Below, one piece after another: positions 1 through 11,200 of a DNA stretch of 64,000 nt; position 1 is the stretch's first letter, and each line of letters opens with the position of its first letter. Origin of the DNA: Macropodus opercularis (taxonomy: Eukaryota; Chordata; Actinopteri; Anabantiformes; Osphronemidae). The position numbers and the translations under genes are program-made. The notes below the pieces were generated by a model. That model did not search any database. It was given only the letters and a program-made list of their open reading frames with translations, and had not been told where the DNA came from. The stretch covers positions 1,700,001 through 1,764,000 of the forward strand of contig CM061107.1 in the NCBI GenBank assembly GCA_030770545.1, written 5' to 3'.

Positions 1-726
1 GACACGCTGAGCCTTTTTCTGTTTCCATCACCTAATCAAACTCCACATTCTCCTCATGTCACTTCCCCGCCTGATTATGTCAGTATCTCCAGATTGGAGA
101 TGATGATTTGCCAAACATAAAACCATTTATTGGCTGCAACATTGTATTATCACATTATTACATTAATTTGCAATGACCACTCAGAAATGAGTGGAATAGT
201 TAGTGCAGAATGGGAGGAAACCAGGCGCTGACAGATCCGAGGCTGAACCACGTGTGTTACTGGGATGTTTGCAACAGGTGGAAAACTCTGCCTTCCCTCT
301 GTCAGCACCCTGTTCTGAGTGTATTATGCCGGACAAGAGAGAGGCCACGCAGCTGAAACAGTCACGTCAATAATTCAGACGCAGGCTGCAGAACAGTGCA
401 GGTGGGCCAAAAGTAATGGAACAGCATCAGCACGTTGGCTTAACGCAAGCCTGAATATTTAGTTTTTAAAATGCAGTAGCGTTTAATTAACCACGAACAC
501 ATTCGACTATTAAAGATAATAACCTGACACCGAATGTCGTCATGTTTACCACAATGATATTGTGCCTGTGAGCTGAGCACCGCGTTTAACTACAGACTTA
601 ATGTGGGTTCGCGTCACAGCTGGAAGCCCGAGTAGCGCGTGCAGCAGATCCGGGTTTGTTGTTGTTTGTGTGGAACTTTCGCCTGTTTTGGAAAACTATC
701 GACATCAGAGCAGCAGGTGGACTCAC
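1..726 (-). other. kif19: kif19 intron 1 (5' part)
   Basis: This begins at the GTGAGT donor (721-726) and runs off the left edge. I see no candidate for exon 2, which should encode VALRVRP-like residues. A forkhead-type TGTTTAC word is at 543-549. No repeat or other gene was recognised. Confidence 0.6.
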
Positions 727-765
727 GGTTAGCTGCTGGTCCTTGGATTCCCCCGTGTCCTTCAT
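727..765 (-). CDS. kif19: kif19, first coding exon (partial gene, continues left of window)
   Basis: The start codon is at 765-763 and 13 codons follow, reading MKDTGESKDQQLT. A consensus GTGAGT donor comes directly after (complement of 721-726), so the exon ends in phase 0. This peptide matches the start of vertebrate KIF19 (MKDSGDSKDQQLM), which then enters the motor domain with VALRVRP; that part must lie in exon 2, outside the window. KIF19 is a kinesin-8 family motor that moves to microtubule plus ends at ciliary tips, depolymerises them and limits motile-cilium length. The initiator context has A at -3. Only a short N-terminal leader is visible, so motor residues cannot be checked. Position directly downstream of ttyh2 supports the call, since the two genes are near neighbours in human 17q25.1. 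Confidence 0.85.
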
Positions 766-1210
766 GGTCACTTCTGGGTGAGAGTGAAGGATGACGAGTC
801 AGCCGCGGACGGGACTCCGGACCATCCTGCGGCTCGGCTCCGCTCCAAACAGCCCGCGGGGGGGACTTGGACTCCGCCGCTGTAATGGCCCCAGACGGTG
901 TGAGCGGTACCGGGAGCGTCCTCGGTTCCTCTCTCTCTCCTCTCTGCGTCGACGCTCGCTCGCTCCTCCCGTTGGTCCGCGCGCAGCAGGTTAGAAGCGC
1001 TCGCGCCCCATAGCGCGGAGAGCAGACAGAGGCGCCAGGCTGAAGCCACCTGCTCCTCTCTGCGTGTGTTTGCGTGCGCGTTGTCCCTGGTGATCGCGCG
1101 GGATCAGGCGCGCTGCTGTAAACAGAGCGTTTCCAGCTGTTCCTGCGCTGCGCGTGGACAAACTGAGACCAACACGCTGCGCTTCTGCTGGAACGCGCAC
1201 GCGCATTTAA
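766..1210 (-). promoter_or_regulatory. kif19: kif19 5'UTR and CpG-rich promoter
   Basis: The stretch is dense in CG dinucleotides and GC-rich compared with both flanks, and lies immediately upstream of the kif19 start codon. On the gene strand it holds ATCACCAGGGACAAC (complement of 1080-1094), which fits the loose RFX X-box pattern RYYNYY-N3-RRNRAC, and TGTTTAC (complement of 1118-1124), a forkhead core. A possible nine-codon upstream ORF ends 33 bp before the main start codon (799-825, complement). The transcription start cannot be placed from sequence alone. Open frames here on both strands reflect low stop-codon density in GC-rich DNA. Confidence 0.6.
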
Positions 1211-1469
1211 ACTATCTGTTTGGACTTTAATATTTCCACCTTCTGATCAGATATGTGACAGAGCCCACGCTCAGCCGAGCAGAAGGCCGCTCTCTGCGGC
1301 TCCAGGTCGACACCTGCTGGAAGAAACGAAAACGACCATACACATAGAAAGTGATGGTTTAATGTGGTTGTCTGTTGTCTAAAACAGCAGTAGTCATCGT
1401 TAACCAACTTACCCCTGATAAGCATTAAACCTGGTTGGAATAAGACAAATCACTTTGAGGACACACTGA

Positions 1470-2186
1470 GTTGTACTAAAAACAGGTTTATTTGGCTCGC
1501 ACACAAATTACGCACCGCTCCCAGTGTCTGTACAGTGAAACATGCTGAAAGAAAATCTACAGAAAATAAACGTTAGTCAACACAAACGTCCGGGTTGGAG
1601 TAATTACCTGAATATGTTCATCAGTCGTTGTTAGAGAAGCACAACGTTATATTAGCTGGACAACAGGAGTTAATGGCCTTTTAGAAAGTACAGAAAAGAA
1701 TCACCACACTCTACAAAAACAGAAAAATGGCACAAAATCAAATCCGAGCCGGACAAAAGTCTGTTATTATCCAACTTATTTACAGAAGCTGTGGTGTCAG
1801 GGAGTCGCCAACATGAAGCTTCACAGTGTGAGTGTGTGCGCTGAGGTTGTGCTTCACAAACAAAAAGCATGTTCCTTTTAGAGACCTGGCCTCGTGGCCC
1901 AGGGTGGAGATCTGTGTCTAATTATTCAAAGAGACAAATCCACCCTCCTCCGCTTGTGTCGTAAAACAGAAAGAAAACAAAACGCTTCAAGTAGTGAATG
2001 AACACAACAGATTAGGAGTAAGTTCAGTCTGACAGCACGTGTCAGGAAACGAGGAGCGTGGTTAATCATTTACGAGCTTACAGCACACAGGACAGAACCG
2101 GCTCCACGTCCCGAGAGCGGTTTGGCCCTGGGCGACGTCCACGCGGCACCGCTCTGAAGCAGCCGGCGGCCTCCCTCCTGCAACGT
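1470..2186 (-). other. ttyh2: ttyh2 3'UTR
   Basis: This follows the ttyh2 stop codon (2187-2189). The first canonical AATAAA on the minus strand is the complement of 1487-1492, so cleavage is expected around 1465-1475. The UTR would be about 0.7 kb. No coding potential was recognised. Confidence 0.55.
1487..1492 (-). terminator. ttyh2: ttyh2 polyadenylation signal AATAAA
   Basis: TTTATT on the plus strand gives AATAAA in the ttyh2 direction, about 700 nt after the stop codon. I saw no other canonical hexamer between the stop codon and this one. Confidence 0.55.
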
Positions 2187-2267
2187 CTACGCTTGGAAGT
2201 CGTTTCCAAAGTGCCTGCTCTGGTCGTCGGTCATGGACAGATAGGTGGCCCTCATGCTGGGGGAGTA
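2187..2267 (-). CDS. ttyh2: ttyh2 exon 14, terminal (residues 510-535)
   Basis: After an acceptor ending CCACAG it encodes YSPSMRATYLSMTDDQSRHF then GNDFQA and TAG. Human ends similarly with YSPSMRATYLSV and GNQFPA. The leading Tyr completes the PPSY motif with exon 13. Confidence 0.93.
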   Translation of the reverse strand, partial: YSPSMRATYLSMTDDQSRHFGNDFQA

Positions 2268-5200
2268 CTGTGGGCAGAGCAGAGCGTCACTGGCTGGAGA
2301 TGTCACAGATGCATCAGTCACTACCAGCTAGAGGAGGAACGTTCACTTAAAGGAACCATCCGCCGAAAACCTCAGATGCCTCAGACGTTTGATTCTAAAA
2401 TAATGTAGAAAATCCTTGTTGTTCATTGTTTAATGCCTGGATTAAGATTAAAGGAGTTTCCTTTAAGTCACATCTAGAGCTAACGTCTATGACACGCTAG
2501 ACTAGCCCAGGACTACACGGTGGCGTCCCTCTAATCCTACACGCGTGGTGACTACGCAGTCATGCCAACAACAGGAGAGGCAAGAGGTGCAACGGAGGAA
2601 AAAGCAAGAGGAGGAAGAGTTGAAAGGACTTACTCGGCTCCTGTACTGCTGAGAGTATATCTCCACAAGGTGATTAAACAGAGAGGAAATATAGAAATGA
2701 AAGAAAGAAAGAAAACAAACAAACAAGTACACAGGTGACAAACGAACAAACAAAAGAAGCCGTTAGCTGAAGACGACCGCATGGTGACGCACAGCTGTAG
2801 TCATGAGAAGGAAGTTGGTTAGACATTACATGCTGGCATTAACGAGGAAGAGAAGGCAGAATCCCATTTAGTGTGATCTGATGTTAGACGTGGTGGGACT
2901 AACGCTGTGGCAGCTGGTTGAACATTTAATCTGGACTGATTCTGTTCTTATGTGTCGCACATGACAGGAGACATGCGGCCCAGCAGAAACGTTTAGCGAG
3001 GACCTGTGTCGTATTGTTTGGCCTGAGAGAAGCTGGGTGAGTTCACATCAGCGTTAAATATTAACAGCATTACTTCTCCTCTCCTTGCTTTGGTAGAGCA
3101 GTTACAGATACACAGGCGAGGGGGGGCACTTAATATAAAAACAACTGGGATCTGTCTTTAAAGCCATCAGGAAGTGGCGTCATAGGAAGCCAACCTCTGG
3201 GACCCAACGCACCGAAGGAGGCGGAGAACCCCGTCCTATCAGAGGCACGTTCTCATAGCGCGGATTTCCCCCGAACAGAGCCGTCTGGTTCCTGGGAAAG
3301 AACGAGACAAGCATTCAGAGGCTGTGGGAGGCGCCGGCGCTCTGCTCCGACACCATTTCCTGTCTCCTCACATGTACTCGTGTGACATGGGGGCGTTGGA
3401 GACCGTCGGGGCCGGCGGGTGCAGGCTGCTCTGGCTGCCCATGCTGCTGCTGTAGCTGCAGAAGCTGTGCATGTTGGCGTGGCTGGGGTTCTGGGAGCCC
3501 GTCCTCCTGGCCCGTGGGTTGAACGGGTCCTCCTCGTCGATGTCGTCGTAATCCCGCTCCCTGGGAGCAGAGAAGCACCGGAGGAAGCAGCTGATTAGAA
3601 CTAACCAGCCATAATGAGCCTGCTGTATATTTCATAGCGTTACATGCAAATCCACTGTATGGTGCCTTAAATAAATGATGCACGACGGTAAAAGCGATTG
3701 CAACCCATGCATGAGTTGGCTCGTACAGACCAGAGGAAACCAGGGCACTGACGAGCAGAGAACGAACTGACCTGCAGGCAATTTGTCTCCACGCTCTGGG
3801 AATGGCACACAGCATGACAGTGAAGGCACAGGCTGCCAGGATGGAGAAGAGGCAGAGGTAGAGCACACCCTCCACGCCGTCGTAGCACACCCCCACCATC
3901 GCATCCAGGTAGTCCTGCCGAGGCCAAGCCGACCAAGCGGCCGTTAGAAAGACGACAACCGCAGGCTCTGGTGCCAATTAGGATGCAGTGAACAAACCTT
4001 GTTGAGCCCCCTGCAGTCCAGCAGGGCCGTCAGCTGGTGCAGGCCGGCCTCCGAGGAGTTGAGCAAATGCTGGATACCCAGTAGGTCTCTCTGCGGAGGA
4101 GAGGAGAACTATTCAACCCCCGCGTACCACAGAAGAAGAGCTGCTAGGGGAATAGGTAGCTACCTCAGCTGTCGGAAAGAGAGGCACAGCAAACTGGAGC
4201 AGGCTCTGGATCTGGATCTGCATGGTGGTCAGGGATCTCTGGAAGATGGTCAGAGGCTGCGAACGGGGAAGAGCGTGCAGATAAAGAATATCACATGGAA
4301 ACACTGCACAACGGGTCAAAACACAAGGTCAGGGTAGAGATCTGAAGCAAAGTAAGAAGTAAAGCCCCAAGCTCATGTAGTTTTATGTTCTCGCCAGCAG
4401 GGGGCAAAAGAAGCTTCCACATTCAACATCTGCCTTTTTGAAACTAGTATTCACTTATGAGCATACATTCATTAATCTGCCACCTCTCCAGAAGTAAATG
4501 ATGTTTTCAGTGACTCGAGCTAACGAGCTGTGTTCAGCTGAAACAGGATACGCTCAATTACCCCAGACATCTAAAAATGTAATGGCTTTTTCTGATCCCG
4601 CTTTTTTGTGTGTGGCTCTGCGTGACTGTCCATGGGCAACAACGTCAGAGACCGATCCGCCTGGATGAGCTTGTTCTGAGCCACATGAAGTAGAAATGGG
4701 ACAAAGAGAGAAAAGAATGACAACGAGCTTTGGGAGGAGGTGGAGCTGAAGCCGGAGTGATGCCCGGAGTAGTGAAACACGAGGGGACAGAGCGGGAGCC
4801 CGATTCCTCTTCGTGCCAGCTCGCTGAACGTTGCACCTGGAGAAGAAAAGAGTGCTGACTGTTTAGCAGCAGGGCCTGGACAGATGTTCGCCCTCTGCTG
4901 AGGGATCCGCTGAGCCACAGCTCACAGAGGAGTCATTCAGTGATGTGACCTAAAAGTCAGCGAACTTCAGAGAGGGAGGATTTAACAGATTGCTTCGTTT
5001 AATCTGCAACTTCAGAGCCTGCGTCCGGTCGACTCTGCATTGCGCTGATGAAGAACGGTGGATGCACCACAGTCAGCGCTGGGAGGTCGGACTGGAAATC
5101 AGAGCGACAGGGCTGGACAGAGAGAGAGAGAGTCTGACGAAGATGAGCCCTGAAGAGCAGAGAGATCTGAAGGATGTCTAGATATGTAGGTCAAAAGCTG

Positions 5201-8200
5201 TCTGAATAATGGCACCGTTTTTAAAATGCTAATGTTTAGATCTTCCTTTAAGCCGGTGACGTCACAGGAGGTGCCGGGAGGAAAGTCCAGCAGGTCCAGT
5301 TTGATTGGAGGACTGAGTGGATTAGATCTGGTGGTCAAAGGTCAAGGACACTTTGACCTTGTGCGCGTCCCAACATACCAAGATGTCACCACCCTCAACC
5401 CCAACGCGGTACTAGCTCTACTGAGCACCTGTCAATGAAAAGGCTGCGTTAGAAGCACTGAAGACGTTTCTTACTTGCTGGAACGGGTTGGAGAGAGTCT
5501 GGTTGCAGTAAAGGTAGTAATGGAGGATATCTGAGAAAACAGGAAAAGAAGCTCAGCTGACGTTTCAACTAAACCTTTCATGTGCTTACTGTTTTACTCC
5601 ATGAACTGCTTACCAGCACCGACGATGCCCTTGGTTTGGCTCATGAGGTACTTATCAGGGGACACGCAGAAATCGCTTGTACCCTGAAATCAACGTAACA
5701 AAACAAAACCCTCAGAACTAAGTCAGTGTCCGTCATCCTGAAATTCAAATGGACAAACTCCGTTAATGCACCTAAATGTGTCTGGACGGAACGACACTAA
5801 CAGTCCCTCAATGCTGAATGCAAAACGTCTGAGCTCAGAACAAGGAAGCTGTAGCTTAACCTTCTCTGGGGGCTACGCTAATGAGCCCCCACCACACACA
5901 CACGAGATGAAGGCAAGTTGGTTTGTTAGAAAGAAGAAATGCTGAGGATCAACTGTGCTTGAATTCCTGAAGGGAAAACAGCAAATCACTGCGAATGCAA
6001 AGCTCCGTCCGCATCGGCCTTTAATTAAAAGGACTGTGAATTCATTATGTAGCTGCCTGCAGACTTCGTGTGAAGAGTCACATACAGACTCATATTCCTG
6101 ACGTCAGCCATGTGCAAAAACATCAGACGTGCATGCGGACATGCGTTCCACACCTGGCACCACGCCGCAGCCGCTCACGAAGCCACGCGAGGCAAATATA
6201 CTGCACCGGCGTCATCTGTGTGACATCCCAGCAGCTCACAGAGGTTGTGAGAGCGGAGTTAAACCACTGGATCGATCCACGTAGATGCTGCCACACAGCC
6301 CCCACTTCACCACCGCAGCGATATGATGCGTCATTCAGGCTTGGATAACCACGCTGACAGGTGTGGCTTTGGGGATTTTGTTCTTTTGCAAGTCTATTTT
6401 TAGACGTGAGCTGTTTGATGGCAGAGATCAGAAGTGCAGGAGTTGACAGTAAGAAACGATGATGAGCGTACGAGCAGCGAGGAGCATTAGGACCTTTCCT
6501 GTCTAGCTCAAATATTAGTTGTTCTTGTTTAACAAAGCGAACTGCATGTCTGCCCTAGCAAACGGCTGCTGAGTTACACCAGCGACGGTCAAACGCTGTG
6601 AGTGGCAGTTCGAGAGTCAGACACGTTCACGGCTGTCTCACCACGGCTGTGGCCAGGCCCGCTCCCAGCGAGGTCCAGCTCAGGATCAGCGTCAGCACTC
6701 CAAACACCATCATCCTGCAGGGACACACAACAACAGCAAGGTCAGAGGTCACCTCAGAACAATAATCACGGAATCCAGGCCTCTGCAGCCAGGAACCTGA
6801 AGCTCGTGATGCGTCCAGCTGCAGCACAGTGACGTACAGAAAAAGTCGTATCGATTACAGCACAGGACTCTTGATTTGGAGGAATGTGGATAATCTGGCC
6901 CGTGATCAGCTGAAAAGGTCAGGGGTCGTGTTTGTTTCTGTACAGATTGCTGCGCCTGAAAATGTGGCCTGACGACCTCATCGTGTCAGAAAATTATGTC
7001 AAAGAGGAGACGGGAGCGTTTATGTCGGCCTGTGAGGGTAAAATGAAAACTGATCACTTGTGATCTAATGTGGCCCCTGCTGCAGCTCCCAGACCTTCCA
7101 GCCGCTGTTTAAATATGAGCTGTACACTGCACCTCCTGTGAAAACGTCACCGAGGTCAATGAAAGGGCGAGGAAGAGGTCAAGTCACCGTGGATTAAATC
7201 AGATCATACTGGGATCACGCTGCCGATGCTAATTAGCCTGTCATAATAATCACATCGTTCTAATTCATGCTCTCGCCTTGTGATCGCCGTTAGCGACTGA
7301 CTCAGAACGCAGCTCGTTAGATTGTGTGAATGTGCTCCTGAGAAACTGTGATTTGAGGTGAAGAGTCTAAACTCGACCCCATCTAAACCCTGGAGCTGGA
7401 AGCTGGGAATGTTTTCCCTGCACGCTTTAATATATCTCAACCAGTTTGCAATGATTACAGTTGTAATCGTTTCTGCCTCCTTTCCTCTCTCTGCACGGAG
7501 GAGATGCTGTGCTTACATGGTGACATTTCACGGTTCGGTCGACGTTACGTACAAAGCGCATAAAGAAATAGCAGCGAAAACCTGCAGGGAGAAACTGAAA
7601 AATGAAAAGTATGCTGTGGCTTTCTCCTCCTTTCTCACATGTGGGCGTATCTGTGTCGACGCTGGGCCTGCTATAAGCACCAGAAACAGTCGGTCGGCCC
7701 CCGGAGCGTAATCTGCCTCCAACCACTTCCAGTCTACTGGAAGAGAGCATCTCCTGGGAGGGCAGATACTCTTGACACTGGCTCATCTGGTGTGTGTGAG
7801 GGGTTGGGGTGGGTTTGTGGTTAGTAGGGCAACTCCAGTGCGGCTCACACCCTGAACTGACTGATCGAGGGAGACAGAGTGACGCTCGGCTGGGTGGATG
7901 GAGGTCGGGCTGGAAATCAGGCCCCGTGAAAGGTCCAGTAGCGACGGATGCACATAAATGTGCAACACACGAGCTCAGACGGCTGCAGAGATCCAGTGCG
8001 TTTGTACTTCGGCCGCTTGAGCGGGTCGAGCGTCGCCGTCGGTGTAGCGGCGCGTCGCTAATAACGTCACATGGCTTCGCTCCAATGTCTCTTCAGCTCC
8101 AGGTCCGAGTCAGAGAGCAAAGCAACACAAGTTCTGCTGCCAGCGATGCTTCAAGGCAAATGGTGAAATACAGCAGGGTCTATACAACATGACCCGGACC

Positions 8201-11200
8201 TCAGCCTCATATATCAGCACTCACATTTCTTCTGCCTGTCTTGTGTAGTGAACCAATTTTAGGCACAAATTGAACTGATTTATAAACTGATTTAATACTT
8301 TTTCATCTGAACTTGAGCATCAAAATGCACAAAGACTAATCTTGATTTTGGAGAAGCGAGTGTTTTTCTGCAGGGTTCATTTCTAATTCTGTGCGTTTAA
8401 TCTGCAGTTGCAGTCTTTTGTTTCCATTCCTCCCACTTAGCTCTGATGTACGTCTGCTAATCTGCCATCCCACCCTTCTCTCATGAATCCTGCCTCTTCA
8501 CTCTTTGTCTTTCCGTATAAAGGAGAACTAGCGCGCGCACACTTAACAGCCCACCATCATCCTGGCCTTTCATTTTGCAGAGCGTATTGGACTCACGTGG
8601 TGAGCAGCCAGCGAGACTGCTTGGCCAGGCCCAGGCAGGCGAGCAGGCAGATGATCAGGTCCAGGATGAGGAGCAGCAGGTAGGCGAGCCACCTGCAGGG
8701 ACAGAGTCAGAACCGTGAAGAGCAAGTTTCTGTGAAATCAAAAGCCCACCGTTGTTATGTATGGACATTATGTAGCTGTGCTTCGTTATTGATACATGAT
8801 TTCTTATCATGTATGTTCTTCTCTCCACCTCAATGGGCAAATGCAGCGGTTGGAGCGAGGGCTGTGTCCATCTGGATGTGAGCAGTGGTCAGACTGTGAC
8901 TGTACCCACAGGCTGTGTTAGTGATCACAGCTTCAGCTAATCAGACTCGTCTTAGTCTTTGTTTGTTTGCTTCTTTTGCTTCTGTTTCTTCCTGCTCATC
9001 ACTTTCTCTTGTCTCTCCATCCCGCCACAGCTTCCTTTCTCTTCCTCTCTGTCCTCATCTCCTCCACTGTCTCTAATCTCTCTCTCTTTCATCCCCCGTT
9101 CTCTCCCTCACCACCTCCAACGCCTCCTCCTCGCTTCCTTATTTCATCTTCCCCCCCCCTTGGCAGGGTACAGTGCATCGACATGAACGCGGAGGCTCCT
9201 GGGTGACACTGCAGCCGTGTTGTTCCGTGTTATCTTAATCCAATTAGAGTAGAGACGGGGGTTACACGGATATGTTACAAATAAAGGGAAAGAGCGGGCT
9301 CCAGATGAAAAGCCTGATAAAAACGACCTCCCAGCTTCTTCTGGACGGGCTGACAAATATTCGTGAGGCAGATCTTCTTAGCAAACATGTCTGGAAATGT
9401 CTGTTGCAGTTTCTCATCCCCCCTGTTCCTCTTTCTGTAAACTCCATATGATTTTATTGATGATTTATATGAGGCGTTCATCGAGTTCCTCACCTGTAGT
9501 ACTCGATCGTTGCCGTTTGATCGGCAACGGACGCCAGGTCCATTTCAGCCCAGTCCCAGTCCGGCAGGCCCATCAGCTGCTTGAAGACGTTGTCGGCCAT
9601 CTGCTGCATGAACTGCAGCGTCTGCACGTAGTCGCCGCGCGTGGCGAAGATCTCGTCCAGCCTGGCGAGGTGCTGGTGCAGGCCAGTCTTCATGCTGCCC
9701 ATGGTGCCGGTCACCTGGAGGAGGAGAGAACAGCTAAGAGGGAAGTCTCCATCTCCTTCAGCTCGTTAATTTAAAGCTCAAAGCTGATGTTTGATTGGAC
9801 TGTTCGTGTCCTTTGCTTTGCCGACTGCTTTCTCTGCCGGAGAAAGTTCCCCAGAAAAGTGGACAAAGGTGAGATTAGCCTAAAAATAAGGCTGGAGGGA
9901 AAGTAAAGGGCTCAGTGTGGGTCTGAGTTCTGAGTTTATGTTTAATACGATGCGTGTTTACTGTTTTGATTTCGAACCACGCGGCGCAGTAGGTCTGCAC
10001 AGGTACAGGCGGCGTAACAAATGCTCTCGGCTCCGGCTTTACATTCACGGCAGAGCTCTTATTGTGGCTGTGTGTCAGCGACGGCGGAGACGAGCAAGAC
10101 AAGTGGTTTTTACAAATTCATTTTACCATTAGCACTGATAAGGCTTCATTTTCTTCTTCTCTGTCTATTGGTTACGTCCCTCTGTGGCCAGGACAATCTG
10201 GGAGTTTCTCGCTGCCATTGGTAATTCTTGAACAAACTACATTTCATGCTATGAGCATTACGTGTTATAATTAGACACAAATCATGCACATGGTGGCTTT
10301 GGTACAGTGTTTTAGATTAAAACGCACCCACTGACGCAAGCCTGTGGCGCTCTGTGGTTTGTTATCTTCACTAGGCTGCTTCCTACTCAGACGGAACCGA
10401 TCACATCGCAGATGGGAAATGAAGGCGTGCATCTGGGTCTTGCCTCACTGCATGAGAATCTTATCTAAAACGCTTGGGGAGACAGTGGATCAAGCTAATC
10501 TCGCCGTCGCCTCGGTCTAATCCTCACCGTGTAAGTGATCAGCGCCGATCAAGTGGATAGGATTCCCAGAGCCGACCTTCAGGGTCTTTATCTCGTTCTG
10601 CCGACGTCACAGACGAGCGTCTTTTCAGATAAACTGCTTTCATTCGTTTCTAAAGGCTGAAGGGTAACAACAAACAGCAGGAAGCCCCAGTAAACAACGC
10701 AACTGACAAATGGAAAAATAGAAAGTCTAGATGAAGGAAAATGTGAAACAATACAGATCCATGGGATTTAGTCTGTAAACGTGTAGGGATGGTCTGGCTG
10801 CTTCACTGGCTCTACTTCCTGGTAGTTAGGAATTTATATCAAGTATTAAAACCCAAAAAATGAGTCTTGTGTCTGTCTTTGTGTTTCCGACCGTTTGTCT
10901 GTATGAGTTCATGTCACAGGACCAACACAGAGCTGCTTCTCAGACTGGATCGCGACCTCGGGGGGAGCGATGCTCGCAGAGATGACTTCATTAAACAGAG
11001 AGAGGCGTGAACAGTGGAAGTTGAATTTCCTGCTTTTTGAACTCAGTTCCACACATCACTCTCACGATCAGAGTCGCCTCCTCTATATTCTGTCCTGTAA
11101 TTGCTAGACTGAGGACCACAATGCAGACAGTATGTGCTGAGGTAAGTCAACGCCTGAGATGTAGCTGCAGCCCTTTTTAAGCTCCGACTCGCTGTCTCTG

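Noticed and set aside
791..994. A 67-codon plus-strand frame upstream of kif19
   Set aside because: It lies in the CpG island of the kif19 promoter and has no recognisable product.
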